Positions 17,319 to 26,800 of a stretch of DNA of 64,000 nucleotides are shown here, one piece after another; positions within the stretch are counted from its first letter, which is position 1; the number at the start of each line of letters is the position of its first letter. A model generated the notes under the pieces. That model was not told where the DNA came from. It worked only from the letters and a program-made list of their open reading frames with translations, and did no database searches. The DNA lies in NCBI RefSeq assembly GCF_014640155.1, contig NZ_BMGK01000004.1, positions 45,350 to 109,349 of the forward strand, given 5' to 3'. Both the position numbers and the translations under genes were made by a program. This DNA is from Planktosalinus lacus. Lineage in GTDB: Bacteria > Bacteroidota > Bacteroidia > Flavobacteriales > Flavobacteriaceae.

Positions 17319-17326
17319 TAACTTTG
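17319..17326 (+). promoter_or_regulatory. -7 box TAACTTTG for rsfS-ftsH
   Basis: TAACTTTG matches TAnnTTTG and lies 18 bases upstream of the rsfS ATG. Confidence 0.5.
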
Positions 17327-17343
17327 CAAAAATAGTTGTTTTA

Positions 17344-17715
17344 ATGACCAAAAAAGAAAACGAAGCAGATCAATTAATTACACAAATAATTCAAGGTATT
17401 GAAGATGTTAAAGGTCAGGATATAGAAATTCTTGATTTAAGAGCAATCGAAAACACTGTTTGCGACTACTTCATCATATGCAATGGTACCTCAAACACCC
17501 AGGTAAATGCCATTGTAAATTCCATCGAAAAATCAGTAAGCAAAAATTTAAAAGAAAAAGCCTGGCATATTGAAGGCTCAGACAATGCTGAATGGGTATT
17601 AATGGACTATGTAAACATAGTGGTGCATGTATTCCAAAAACACATCAGAGAGTTTTATGACATTGAAAGCCTTTGGGGCGACGCTAAAACAGTGAAAATC
17701 GAAACAAGTTATTAA
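17344..17715 (+). CDS. rsfS: Ribosome silencing factor
   Basis: The 123-residue RsfS/Iojap protein binds L14 on the 50S subunit and blocks subunit joining when nutrients are short. Family landmarks are GQDIEILDLR, CDYFIICNGTSNTQVNAI, WHIEGSDNAEWVLMDY and HVFQKHIREFYDIESLWGDA. It precedes ftsH by 18 bases, the usual flavobacterial arrangement. Confidence 0.95.
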   Translation: MTKKENEADQLITQIIQGIEDVKGQDIEILDLRAIENTVCDYFIICNGTSNTQVNAIVNSIEKSVSKNLKEKAWHIEGSDNAEWVLMDYVNIVVHVFQKHIREFYDIESLWGDAKTVKIETSY

Positions 17716-17733
17716 AAAAATTGCAACATATTA

Positions 17734-19716
17734 ATGGCAAACAATACAGACAATTCCGAAAAGAAACCACAGGACGAAGGCAATAAAAATAAAGACCTAA
17801 AACCAAAATTCAGTCCCTATTGGATTTATGCAATGATCATTTTTGCATTTATCGCAATCAATTATTTTGGAAGTGGCGGCTGGTCTGATCCGGCAAAAAC
17901 CACTCCTGCCGAATTTCAAGAATTCCTGAAAGATGGTGATGTTGAACGTGTTGTTATTGTCAACAAAAATAAAGCACGTGTTTTTTTAACTGAAGAAGGC
18001 AAAGCCAAAGAGGTACATATCAGAAAAGTTGGAAATCAACCTCTTACTTCCAATACCCCTGCTTATCAATTTGAGTTTGGTGACCTTCAGAATTTTGAAA
18101 ATGAGTTAAGAAAAACCAAAGAAGAACACAACCTGACAACCACTGTTGTGTATGACACCGAGTCTAACATGTGGGGTGATATTTTAATCACACTACTCCC
18201 CTTTGCAATCATTATTGCTATTTGGATATTCATTATGCGCAGAATGTCAAGCGGCGCAGGAGGAGGCCCAGGTGGGCAAATATTCAACATCGGAAAGTCC
18301 AAAGCACGGCTGTTTGACCAAAATACTGATGTAAAAGTTTCTTTTAAAGATGTTGCCGGACTTGAAGGTGCTAAAGAAGAAATACAGGAAATAGTTGACT
18401 TCCTTAAAACACCTGAAAAATACACTGCCCTGGGTGGTAAAATACCCAAAGGCGCTTTACTTGTAGGACCTCCGGGAACCGGTAAAACCTTGCTGGCAAA
18501 AGCAGTGGCCGGAGAAGCCAAAGTGCCGTTCTTTTCTCTTTCAGGATCAGACTTTGTTGAAATGTTTGTGGGTGTAGGTGCTTCACGAGTAAGAGATCTT
18601 TTTAAACAAGCCAAAGAAAAATCACCCTCCATAATTTTTATTGATGAAATAGATGCCATTGGTCGTGCCAGAGGAAAAAGTAATTTTTCAGGTTCTAACG
18701 ACGAACGCGAAAATACACTCAACCAATTGTTGACAGAGATGGATGGCTTTGGTTCAAACGCCAACGTGATTGTGCTCGCTGCTACAAACCGCGCCGATGT
18801 TTTGGATAAAGCATTGATGCGTGCAGGTCGTTTTGACCGTCAGATCTATGTGGATTTACCTGACTTAAGAGAACGAAGAGAAATTTTTGAAGTCCATTTA
18901 AGACCTATCAAAAAAGAAGAAAATTTAGACCTTGAATTTCTGGCCAAACAAACCCCCGGATTTTCAGGAGCAGATATTGCAAATGTCTGTAATGAAGCAG
19001 CGTTAATTGCAGCCCGAAAAGGAAATAAAGCAGTGGGTAAACAAGACTTCCTCGATGCCGTTGACCGAATTATCGGTGGTCTTGAAAAGAAAAATAAAAT
19101 CATCACCCCTGAAGAGAAAAAAGCCATTGCTTTTCATGAAGCCGGCCATGCAACCGTTAGCTGGATGCTGGAACACGCAGCCCCTTTGGTTAAAGTTACC
19201 ATTGTGCCCAGAGGACAATCGCTGGGAGCTGCCTGGTATTTACCTGAGGAACGCCTCATTGTAAGACCCGAACAAATGCTGGATGAAATGTGTGCTACCT
19301 TGGGGGGAAGAGCCGCAGAAAAAGTCATTTTTGATAAAATTTCAACAGGAGCTTTGAGTGATCTTGAAAAAGTAACCAAGCAAGCCCGCGCCATGGTAAC
19401 TGTTTATGGTTTGAATGATAAAATTGGTAACCTGACCTATTATGATTCCTCCGGTCAATCTGAATACAATTTCACTAAACCCTACAGTGAAAAAACTGCT
19501 GAAAGCATTGATAAAGAAATTTCAAATCTCATTGAATCTCAATACAAAAGAGCGATTGACCTACTTGAAAAACACAAAGACAAGTTAATCGAACTTGCCA
19601 ATGTATTGCTTGAAAAAGAAGTCATTTTTAAGGATAACCTGGAAACAATATTTGGCAAAAGAGATTTTGACGATAGAGATGTTGTTTTAGACAAAATTGA
19701 TCAGCCGGAAGAATAA
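17734..19716 (+). CDS. ftsH: ATP-dependent zinc metalloprotease FtsH
   Basis: The 660-residue inner membrane protease degrades misfolded and regulatory membrane proteins. It has two membrane helices (about 29-45 and 148-168) flanking a periplasmic domain. The AAA+ module has Walker A GPPGTGKT (about 245), Walker [12 protein letters not shown] and the second region of homology [19 protein letters not shown]. The M41 zinc site is HEAGH (about 467). Length and motifs are intact. It follows rsfS and is closed by a good terminator. Confidence 0.97.
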   Translation: MANNTDNSEKKPQDEGNKNKDLKPKFSPYWIYAMIIFAFIAINYFGSGGWSDPAKTTPAEFQEFLKDGDVERVVIVNKNKARVFLTEEGKAKEVHIRKVGNQPLTSNTPAYQFEFGDLQNFENELRKTKEEHNLTTTVVYDTESNMWGDILITLLPFAIIIAIWIFIMRRMSSGAGGGPGGQIFNIGKSKARLFDQNTDVKVSFKDVAGLEGAKEEIQEIVDFLKTPEKYTALGGKIPKGALLVGPPGTGKTLLAKAVAGEAKVPFFSLSGSDFVEMFVGVGASRVRDLFKQAKEKSPSIIFIDEIDAIGRARGKSNFSGSNDERENTLNQLLTEMDGFGSNANVIVLAATNRADVLDKALMRAGRFDRQIYVDLPDLRERREIFEVHLRPIKKEENLDLEFLAKQTPGFSGADIANVCNEAALIAARKGNKAVGKQDFLDAVDRIIGGLEKKNKIITPEEKKAIAFHEAGHATVSWMLEHAAPLVKVTIVPRGQSLGAAWYLPEERLIVRPEQMLDEMCATLGGRAAEKVIFDKISTGALSDLEKVTKQARAMVTVYGLNDKIGNLTYYDSSGQSEYNFTKPYSEKTAESIDKEISNLIESQYKRAIDLLEKHKDKLIELANVLLEKEVIFKDNLETIFGKRDFDDRDVVLDKIDQPEE

Positions 19717-19741
19717 GTGACATTGCCTTTCATTTAAATCA

Positions 19742-19774
19742 AAACTTAATTCGCTTTTGGATTAAGTTTTTTTT
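19742..19774 (+). terminator. Intrinsic terminator after ftsH
   Basis: Stem AAACTTAAT / ATTAAGTTT with a 10-base loop followed by eight T in a row. It separates rsfS-ftsH from the following phospholipid cluster. Confidence 0.85.
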
Positions 19775-19781
19775 ATATTTG
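19774..19781 (+). promoter_or_regulatory. -7 box TATATTTG for LUD-cdsA-psd-ACBP operon
   Basis: TATATTTG begins at the last T of the ftsH terminator run and lies 36 bases upstream of the LUD gene ATG. Confidence 0.5.
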
Positions 19782-19817
19782 GTGCCAAGCTGAAAAAACA
19801 CCTCAAACAAGTTATTA

Positions 19818-20414
19818 ATGAGTTTGTTTAAAAAACTATTTAAAAAAGCTAAAGACAAAGAATCCCCAAAAGAAGAAAGAAGTAAATATTTACCGGAAGT
19901 ACCGCTACCTACTGACGAAAAATTCACCTACAACTTCAGAAAAAACGGAGGGAAATTTCTCTATTGCGAAAACATGGAGGAACTTGACGAAGCGTTTGAC
20001 AATATTCTTTTGGAAAACGATTGGTATGAGAAAGATGTTTATTGCACCAATCAAAACCTAAAGTCAAAATTTAATTCCTACAACTTAAAATTTGTCGAAA
20101 AAAACAGTGCTACTTTTTTCTTTTCACAATGTGAATCACTGGTTGCAGATGTTGGGGCCATTTTAATTTCTTCTAACCAAATCAAAGAAAAAAAATTAAA
20201 AGAGCTGCCTGATAATTTTATCATCTTTGCAACAACAAGTCAGTTGGTTGACACCATTGGAGAGGGGCTGCGAAAAATCAAAAACTCCAATAAAAAAAGT
20301 ATCCCCACAAATATTACTACCATTAAAAACTTCGAAAGCAAAAAAGAAAATGATTTTATGACCTACGGAAGTAGCTCAAAAAACTTATATTTGCTCCTTC
20401 TGGAAGACTTATAA
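19818..20414 (+). CDS. LUD-domain (LutC/YkgG-like) protein
   Basis: The 198-residue cytoplasmic protein shows the single LUD domain: ATFFFSQCESLVADVGAILISSNQ and PDNFIIFATTSQLVDTIGEGL are the recognisable stretches (each within a longer conserved block). In LutABC systems the LutC subunit takes part in lactate oxidation. No LutA or LutB is present here, and flavobacterial genomes often place this gene before cdsA, so its role is unclear. It starts the cdsA-psd-ACBP operon, with 1 base between it and cdsA. Confidence 0.8.
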   Translation: MSLFKKLFKKAKDKESPKEERSKYLPEVPLPTDEKFTYNFRKNGGKFLYCENMEELDEAFDNILLENDWYEKDVYCTNQNLKSKFNSYNLKFVEKNSATFFFSQCESLVADVGAILISSNQIKEKKLKELPDNFIIFATTSQLVDTIGEGLRKIKNSNKKSIPTNITTIKNFESKKENDFMTYGSSSKNLYLLLLEDL

Positions 20415-20415
20415 T

Positions 20416-21219
20416 ATGAAGGAACTTTTTGTTAGAGCATTGTCTGGGGCTATCTATGTTTTTATTCTTCTAGGTTCTATTTTTCTCTCTGAACTTTCTT
20501 TTTTTATCCTCTTTTCGATATTAGGCATCATTTGTTTGAATGAGTTTTTAAAACTTATTCACTTAAAATCCATCGTTCTTTATGGAGTCCTTTTGTTGTT
20601 TATAGCCTTATTTTCTGTAGTTCAATTTGATTTATATGCGACAAAACTGCTTCTAATTCTCACCGGTTTTATCAATTTATTTTTATTGAAAGATTTGCTT
20701 TGGGTTAACATGATTCCAATGTACCAAAAGAAAAAATATGCTGTAACTATCCTTTATCTTATTTGTGGTTTCGTTTTCATTACACTCATCCCTTTTTATA
20801 ATAATGTATATTCACCCCATTTGATAGCATCGGTTTTTATACTTATTTGGGCCAATGATATTTTTGCCTTTTTAATTGGAAAGTATTTTGGAAAAAGAAA
20901 GCTTTTTGAGCGCATTTCACCAAAAAAAACCATCGCCGGTTTTGTGGGCGGGATGATTGCCTGCATAGTGGCAAGCTTTTTTATTTTTAAATATCTGGCT
21001 ATCTTTAGCCCGATCTTTTGGATTGGATTGGCCCTGTTGATTAGTTTTTTAGGCCCTGTAGGAGACTTAATCCAGTCAAAATTTAAAAGACAAGCGGGTG
21101 TAAAAGACAGTGGGAACCTGATTCCGGGACATGGTGGAGTTTATGACAGGCTCGACAGTATTTTGTATGCAGCCCCATTTATTTATACTTATATCATTTT
21201 AACAGATTATGTTTCATAA
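20416..21219 (+). CDS. cdsA: Phosphatidate cytidylyltransferase
   Basis: The 267-residue integral membrane enzyme makes CDP-diacylglycerol from phosphatidate and CTP. About seven membrane helices are visible, and the C-terminal family signature is clear: GPVGDLIQSKFKR, KDSGNLIPGHGGVYDRLDS. The last 11 bases overlap psd, so the two phospholipid enzymes are translationally coupled. Confidence 0.95.
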   Translation: MKELFVRALSGAIYVFILLGSIFLSELSFFILFSILGIICLNEFLKLIHLKSIVLYGVLLLFIALFSVVQFDLYATKLLLILTGFINLFLLKDLLWVNMIPMYQKKKYAVTILYLICGFVFITLIPFYNNVYSPHLIASVFILIWANDIFAFLIGKYFGKRKLFERISPKKTIAGFVGGMIACIVASFFIFKYLAIFSPIFWIGLALLISFLGPVGDLIQSKFKRQAGVKDSGNLIPGHGGVYDRLDSILYAAPFIYTYIILTDYVS

Positions 21220-21868
21220 GGAAGGCCACATATTAATTTTAGCAGCACTGGCAACATTGATTGTACTAGCGCTTTCGTCTCACTTCTTTTTGGAGAATGA
21301 ACTTCATAAAAAAATACTCGTTAGTGTTTTTATTATCTTTTTCATTCTCATTCTTCAGTTTTTTAGAAATCCAAAAAGGAGTTTTCAACTCAATGACCAA
21401 AATGTGCTTTCTCCTGTTGATGGAAAAGTGGTTGTGATTGAAGAGGTGTTTGACAAAGAATATTTCAACGAAAAAAGATTGCAAATATCAGTATTTATGT
21501 CACCCATCAATGTGCATGTGACACGATATCCTGTAGGTGGAAAAATTGTTTATTCTAAATACCATCCCGGTAAATATCTGGTTGCCTGGCATCCAAAATC
21601 TTCTGAAGAAAATGAACGAACCACTGTTGTGGTCAAGAATTCGGTTTTTGGTGATGTACTGCATAAACAAATTGCAGGGGCGCTCGCAAAACGCATAGTC
21701 AACTATGCAGTTGTTGGCGAAAGTGCTGTTCAAGCTGACGATAGTGGTTTTATCAAATTTGGCTCCAGAGTTGATGTCTTACTCCCATTGGATGCCAAAG
21801 TGAATGTACAACTCAACCAAAAAGTAAAAGGAGGAATCACAATCCTAGCACAAAAAAATGACAGCTGA
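21209..21868 (+). CDS. psd: Phosphatidylserine decarboxylase, short type
   Basis: The 219-residue protein has two N-terminal membrane helices and the core NVLSPVDGKVVVIEE, SVFMSPINVHVTRYPVGGKI and the self-cleavage site FGSRVDVLLP, where the Gly-Ser bond is split to make the pyruvoyl cofactor. It makes phosphatidylethanolamine, the main flavobacterial phospholipid. It overlaps cdsA upstream and the acyl-CoA-binding gene downstream, 11 bases each. Confidence 0.94.
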   Translation: MFHKEGHILILAALATLIVLALSSHFFLENELHKKILVSVFIIFFILILQFFRNPKRSFQLNDQNVLSPVDGKVVVIEEVFDKEYFNEKRLQISVFMSPINVHVTRYPVGGKIVYSKYHPGKYLVAWHPKSSEENERTTVVVKNSVFGDVLHKQIAGALAKRIVNYAVVGESAVQADDSGFIKFGSRVDVLLPLDAKVNVQLNQKVKGGITILAQKNDS

Positions 21869-22124
21869 AGAACTTGATAAAGCATTTTTGGAGTCTGTGG
21901 AAAGAGTCAACAACCACACAGACCCATTTCCGGCTGACTTACTGTTGCGATTATACGCCTATTACAAGAGAGCTAACGATAACAAGGACGACCCAAACAG
22001 TAAAAAACCACTCATCAATGCTTTTAAAGCCAACGCGCTTTTTCAAAACAAAGACCTGACACCCGAAGAAGCAAAAAAAGCCTATATAGATGCAGTAAAC
22101 ACCTATTTTCTCTATAGAAAATAA
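21858..22124 (+). CDS. Acyl-CoA-binding protein (ACBP) family
   Basis: The 88-residue protein is of ACBP size and pattern: an N-terminal helix (EELDKAFLESVERVN), LLLRLYAYYKRANDN, KPLINAFKANALF and a final helix with EEAKKAYIDAVNTYF. ACBPs carry long-chain acyl-CoA in the cytosol; they are common in eukaryotes and patchy in bacteria. The classical YKQAT motif is YKRAN here, with an acidic insert after it. The gene overlaps psd by 11 bases, tying it to phospholipid synthesis. Confidence 0.82.
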   Translation: MTAEELDKAFLESVERVNNHTDPFPADLLLRLYAYYKRANDNKDDPNSKKPLINAFKANALFQNKDLTPEEAKKAYIDAVNTYFLYRK

Positions 22125-22126
22125 AA

Positions 22127-22759
22127 TTACTTTTTCTTAAATTTTAACGGAAGGTAAACTACTTTTTTGGTTTCAAAAAAAGGTTCTTCAAAAAAATCTG
22201 TCAATAAAAACTCCTTAGCTTTAGAATACTCTTTCAACTCTTCAGTTAAGTCACCACCTTTTAAGTATAAAATGCCATTTTGAAGGTTGTGGATGCTTTT
22301 TTTGGCAATTTTACCTTCCACCCAATGCACAAAAGTGGGCATTGCCGCTACAGCACGACTTACGATGAAATCATAAGATCCCTGAACATTTTCCACCCTG
22401 TCGTTAGTGGTTTTTACATTTTGTATTCCTAAACCTTCCACCACCTGATTAACTACTTTGATTTTTTTTCCGATTGAATCTACCAGATAAAAATTGGTTT
22501 CCGGAAATAATATTGCCAAAGGAATTCCGGGAAAACCACCCCCTGTGCCAACATCTAAAATTTGAGCATTGGGCTTAAAATCCTGCACTTTGGCAATGGC
22601 CAGTGAATGCAACACATGCCGAAGATAAAGTTCATCAATATCTTTCCTGGAGACTACATTTATTTTCAAATTCCAATCGTGGTACAACTCTTGCAGCATA
22701 GTAAAGTGAACACGTTGCTCTTGGGTAATCTCCGGGAAATACTTAGTAATCAGATTCAT
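22127..22759 (-). CDS. rsmG: 16S rRNA (guanine-527-N7) methyltransferase
   Basis: The 210-residue GidB/RsmG enzyme uses SAM to methylate G527 of 16S rRNA. The SAM site ILDVGTGGGFPGIPLAI and the motifs SRKDIDELYLRHVLHS and DFIVSRAVAAMP are intact. The start MNLITKYFPEIT fits the family better than one 10 codons upstream. Its stop lies 2 bases from the convergent ACBP stop. Confidence 0.95.
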   Translation of the reverse strand: MNLITKYFPEITQEQRVHFTMLQELYHDWNLKINVVSRKDIDELYLRHVLHSLAIAKVQDFKPNAQILDVGTGGGFPGIPLAILFPETNFYLVDSIGKKIKVVNQVVEGLGIQNVKTTNDRVENVQGSYDFIVSRAVAAMPTFVHWVEGKIAKKSIHNLQNGILYLKGGDLTEELKEYSKAKEFLLTDFFEEPFFETKKVVYLPLKFKKK

Positions 22760-22776
22760 AAACAATTTTAAGTGAG

Positions 22777-22784
22777 CAAAATTA
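22777..22784 (-). promoter_or_regulatory. -7 box TAATTTTG for rsmG
   Basis: On the minus strand TAATTTTG matches TAnnTTTG, 18 bases upstream of the chosen rsmG start. It supports that start over the longer one. Confidence 0.4.
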
Positions 22785-22839
22785 ATCAATTAAGATTTAA
22801 TTTTTTGCCAATCCTAGAAGGAAGACTTGAATTTATAAT

Positions 22840-22847
22840 TATATTTG
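22840..22847 (+). promoter_or_regulatory. -7 box TATATTTG for the desaturase
   Basis: TATATTTG matches TAnnTTTG, 47 bases before the desaturase ATG. Confidence 0.4.
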
Positions 22848-22893
22848 TCAATATTAAAATTGCGTGTAAAACGTTATTACCAAAAAATACACA

Positions 22894-23994
22894 ATGAATA
22901 CAACCACAATTCGCTTCTCGAGAAAAGATCCTGCCAATTTTTTTAGAACTTTGAACGCTCGGGTCAACGATTATTTCAAAGAAAAAAATATAAAGAAAAC
23001 GGGCAACTGGAAACTCCACTTGAAAACAATTGCCATGTTTGCAATTTTTTTAACACCTTATTTCTTATTACTTACCCTAAATATGCCCGGATGGGCTCAA
23101 CTCTTGCTCACCATCGTGATGGGAGTGGGAATGGCCGGTGTGGGTATGAATGTTATGCACGATGGCAATCATGGGTCCTATTCTTCCAAAAAATGGGTCA
23201 ATAAATTTATGGGGAGCACCATATACATCCTTGCAGGAAATGTTTACAACTGGCAGGTGCAACACAATGTATTGCATCATACCTATACTAACATACACGG
23301 GCACGATGAAGACATGGAAGCCGGACGCATTATGCGTTTCAGTAAACACTCTGAATGGAAACGTTTTCACAAATACCAGCATTTGTATTCTGTATTATTA
23401 TACGGCCTTTTAACGTTCAACTGGGCTTTAACTACAGACTTCAAACAAACCCGAAATTATCTGAAAAGAAAACTTTCATATGGTGAGTTTCCTAACCCCG
23501 TCAAGCAGTGGAGCATTGTTGTGATTTCAAAAATAATTTATGTCTCAATCTGGATTGTGATCCCAATGCTTATTCTATCTATCGCTTGGTGGAAAGTTTT
23601 GATTGGTTTTTTTGTGATGCATTATGTAGCAGGTGTTATCTTAAGTGTTGTTTTTCAATTAGCTCATATGGTAAAGGATGCACAAATGCCGCTTCCCGAT
23701 GAAACAGGAACCATGAAGAATACCTGGGCCATACACCAATTATACACAACGGTAAATTTTGCCACCAAAAACAAAATAGTAAACTGGTATACAGGTGGCT
23801 TAAACCATCAGGTAGAACATCACATTTTTCCAAACATTAGCCACGTGCATTACACCAAGATTTCAAAAATTGTGAAAGAAACTGCCAGAGAGTTTGATTT
23901 GCCTTATCACGAATACAAAACAACACGCAATGCCATTTTTTCTCATTTCAGTCACCTGAAGGAAATGGGAATGAAACCAGCTTTAAGTGCATAA
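22894..23994 (+). CDS. Membrane fatty acid desaturase (acyl-CoA/acyl-lipid type)
   Basis: The 366-residue di-iron membrane enzyme has the three histidine boxes HDGNHG (about 89), HNVLHH (about 124) and HQVEHH (about 305) between hydrophobic helices. The third box with Q (QVEHHIFP) is typical of front-end and linoleoyl-CoA-type desaturases, as annotated widely in flavobacteria. It probably inserts double bonds in membrane fatty acids for cold adaptation; regiospecificity cannot be read. An aminotransferase follows after 21 bases. Confidence 0.92.
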   Translation: MNTTTIRFSRKDPANFFRTLNARVNDYFKEKNIKKTGNWKLHLKTIAMFAIFLTPYFLLLTLNMPGWAQLLLTIVMGVGMAGVGMNVMHDGNHGSYSSKKWVNKFMGSTIYILAGNVYNWQVQHNVLHHTYTNIHGHDEDMEAGRIMRFSKHSEWKRFHKYQHLYSVLLYGLLTFNWALTTDFKQTRNYLKRKLSYGEFPNPVKQWSIVVISKIIYVSIWIVIPMLILSIAWWKVLIGFFVMHYVAGVILSVVFQLAHMVKDAQMPLPDETGTMKNTWAIHQLYTTVNFATKNKIVNWYTGGLNHQVEHHIFPNISHVHYTKISKIVKETAREFDLPYHEYKTTRNAIFSHFSHLKEMGMKPALSA

Positions 23995-24015
23995 ACAGTA
24001 GAATCAGCTTTTTTT

Positions 24016-25203
24016 ATGGAAAAACATTTATCCGACAGAGTTAACAATATGTCAACCTCGGCCACATTGGCCATGGCTGCAAAAGCAAGGGAGTTAAAAA
24101 GCCAGGGGAAAGATATCATAGGGTTGAGCTTAGGTGAACCTGACTTTACTATTCCCGAATTTATTAAAGATGCTGCCATCGAAGCAATTCGAGATGACAT
24201 TCACGCTTACCCCCCTGTTGATGGTTATGCCGAACTTAAAAATGCAATCATCAAAAAATTTAAAAGAGACAATCATTTAAGTTATGAGCCCTCTCAAATT
24301 GTAGTCTCCACCGGAGCAAAACAATCGTTGGCAAACATAACGATGGTGATGCTCAATCCGGGAGATGAAGTGATTTTACCCGCTCCATATTGGGTAAGTT
24401 ACAGTGATTTGGTAAAACTGGCTGAAGGCGTCCCAGTTGAAATTTCAACTACAATTGAAACCAACTTTAAAATCACCCCTCAACAACTGGAAGCGGCCAT
24501 AACTCCAAAAACCAAATTGGTGATGTACAGCTCTCCCTGCAATCCCAGTGGTTCTGTTTACAGTAAGGATGAGTTGAGAGCACTGGCAGATGTGTTAAAA
24601 AAACACCCAAACATTTATGTCGTTTCCGATGAGATTTATGAGCACATTAATTTTGGAAACGAGCACTTTTCCATGGCTCAATTTGAAGATATGTATGACC
24701 GTACCATCGTTGTAAATGGAGTTTCCAAAGCCTTTTCAATGACCGGATGGCGCATTGGTTATATAGGTGCCCCTACATGGATTGCCAAGGCTTGTAATAA
24801 AATTCAAGGGCAAATTACCAGTGGCGCCAATGCCATTGCACAAATGGCAACCATTGTTGCGCTGGAAGCCTCTCCAAATGAAATTCAATATATGGTGGAA
24901 GCCTTCAAAAACAGAAGAGCTTTAATTCTCGATCTCTTGAGTGAAATACCCGGTATGAAAACCAATACTCCCGAAGGGGCATTTTATGTTTTTCCCGATA
25001 TTTCCAGCTTTTTTGGAAAGACCATACGCGGTAAAAAAATTGACAATGCAGGAGACTTTTCGTTACTTCTTTTGGAAGAAGCATTGGTAGCTACCGTTAC
25101 CGGTGAAGCCTTCGGTGACCCCAATTGCATTCGACTATCTTATGCCGCTTCTGAACAAGAAATCAGGGAAGCAATCAAGCGGATTAAAGAAGTGTTAGGT
25201 TAA
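24016..25203 (+). CDS. aspC: Class I/II PLP aminotransferase (aspartate aminotransferase type)
   Basis: The 395-residue enzyme has the fold-type I features SLGEPDFTIPEF, AYPPVDGYAELK, SSPCNPSGSVYSKDEL, SDEIYEH and the PLP lysine in NGVSKAFSMTGWRIGY (about 238), plus the substrate arginine in IRLSYAAS near the end. It belongs to the class I subgroup gamma aspartate/prephenate aminotransferases; aspartate is the best substrate guess. The cofactor site is intact. Confidence 0.9.
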   Translation: MEKHLSDRVNNMSTSATLAMAAKARELKSQGKDIIGLSLGEPDFTIPEFIKDAAIEAIRDDIHAYPPVDGYAELKNAIIKKFKRDNHLSYEPSQIVVSTGAKQSLANITMVMLNPGDEVILPAPYWVSYSDLVKLAEGVPVEISTTIETNFKITPQQLEAAITPKTKLVMYSSPCNPSGSVYSKDELRALADVLKKHPNIYVVSDEIYEHINFGNEHFSMAQFEDMYDRTIVVNGVSKAFSMTGWRIGYIGAPTWIAKACNKIQGQITSGANAIAQMATIVALEASPNEIQYMVEAFKNRRALILDLLSEIPGMKTNTPEGAFYVFPDISSFFGKTIRGKKIDNAGDFSLLLLEEALVATVTGEAFGDPNCIRLSYAASEQEIREAIKRIKEVLG

Positions 25204-25290
25204 ACAATAAAAATTATTATCATTCAGCTTAGTTTTATATAATAAACAAAGAATTCACCTTTTTTTGTAAACTGAACACTCAATACTCTT

Positions 25291-26799
25291 TTACCTGTTC
25301 CTCCAGAAAAAAGGAGTCAATAATATCAGTACCGTAAAAAGCTCTAAACGTCCCACAAGCATCAGGAAAGTGGCCCACCATTTACCAAGTGTGGGTAACA
25401 TATCATAAGAAAATACCGGCCCTAAACCTCCAAGTGCAGGTCCCACATTACCAAGTGTGGAAGCCGCCCCTCCAAGTGCTGTTTGAAAATCCAGCCCCAG
25501 GAACGAAAACACAGCCACGCCTATAATAAAAAGTAAAATGTAAAATATAAAAAAGGCCAGAATATTAAATACAATTGATTGAGGAATAGCTCTTTCATTA
25601 TACCGAACAGGAAGCACTGCATGCGCGTGGAAAGCTCTTTTAAACTCTAAAATGCCATTTTTGATAGTGATTAAGTGTCTCACAATTTTCATCCCACCCG
25701 ATGTGGAACCTGCAGAACCTCCCAAAAACATTAACCCAAAGAAAAACATCGTTAAAAAGGGTGTCCACATAGTATAATCGGCCGTAACAAAACCTGTAGT
25801 GGTGACTATAGCCAGCACCTGAAACAATGCATGTCTTATAGATGCCTCAAGTTTGCCAAATACTTCAGGATGTGCTATAGATGAAATTGAAAAATCTGCC
25901 TGGAAATAAACGATTGATGCGACAATGAACGTAAAAATTAAAATAAAAACACCATACAAGCGAAACTCTTCATCTCGAAATATTTTAGAGAATCTCCCTT
26001 TGAAAGCAAAATAACTCAACACAAAATTGGTTCCTGCAAGGAACATAAAAACAATTGTAATGTATTGAATTGCAGGAATATCGTTCCAATGAGCTATGCT
26101 GGCATTTTTTGTTGAGAACCCACCGGTGCTTAAAGTTGACATTGAATGATTGATAGCGTCAAAAAGTGACATCCCAGCAAGATTCAGTAAAAGGGTTTGG
26201 ATCAAGGTATACAAAAAATAAATCAACCAAAGTCTTTTGGCAGTGTCTGTAATTCGCGGGTGTAATTTATCACTGCTTGGCCCCGGAGCCTCTGCTGCAA
26301 ACAGCTGCATCCCTCCAATTCCCAACAGTGGTAGAATTGCAATAGCTAATACAATAATTCCCATACCACCAATCCAATGTGTCAAACTTCTCCAAAACAA
26401 AATACTTTCAGGAAGGCTTTCAATTTCATTCAAAATGGTAGCCCCGGTGGTTGTAAAGCCACTCATGGTTTCAAAAAAAGCATTCGTAAAATTAGGGATG
26501 GCACCCGTCATCACATAAGGCAAAGTGCCGCTAAACGCCATAATAAGCCAGCCAAAGGTGACAATAATATACCCGTCTCTTTTCTTGATTTCTTTTTTGT
26601 GATTTTTGGTAAGAAGGAAAATCACTGAGCCAACAAACAATGTTAAAACTCCCGCTGAAAATATCCCGGTGGTCACTCCATCCTCAAAATACAAACTCAC
26701 GGCGGAAGCTGCCAACATAAAAAATCCATTAAACACCAAAAGAACAGCCAAAAAATGACAAATTATCTTAAAGTTGAAACGTCTCGTAAAGCGTGTCAT
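25291..26799 (-). CDS. trkH: Trk/Ktr potassium uptake membrane subunit
   Basis: The 502-residue protein carries the four repeated membrane-pore-membrane units of the TrkH/KtrB family. Filter-like loops are seen at ETMSGFTTTGATIL, HSMSTLSTGGFST, ATTTGFVTADYTMW and STLGNVGPALGG. It forms the K+ pathway of the inner membrane. It is 1 base downstream of trkA, its regulatory partner, so the two form an operon. Confidence 0.95.
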   Translation of the reverse strand: MTRFTRRFNFKIICHFLAVLLVFNGFFMLAASAVSLYFEDGVTTGIFSAGVLTLFVGSVIFLLTKNHKKEIKKRDGYIIVTFGWLIMAFSGTLPYVMTGAIPNFTNAFFETMSGFTTTGATILNEIESLPESILFWRSLTHWIGGMGIIVLAIAILPLLGIGGMQLFAAEAPGPSSDKLHPRITDTAKRLWLIYFLYTLIQTLLLNLAGMSLFDAINHSMSTLSTGGFSTKNASIAHWNDIPAIQYITIVFMFLAGTNFVLSYFAFKGRFSKIFRDEEFRLYGVFILIFTFIVASIVYFQADFSISSIAHPEVFGKLEASIRHALFQVLAIVTTTGFVTADYTMWTPFLTMFFFGLMFLGGSAGSTSGGMKIVRHLITIKNGILEFKRAFHAHAVLPVRYNERAIPQSIVFNILAFFIFYILLFIIGVAVFSFLGLDFQTALGGAASTLGNVGPALGGLGPVFSYDMLPTLGKWWATFLMLVGRLELFTVLILLTPFFWRNR

Positions 26800-26800
26800 A

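Noticed and set aside
18087-18764. Long antisense frame in ftsH
   Set aside because: Shadow of ftsH codon use; no domain on that strand.
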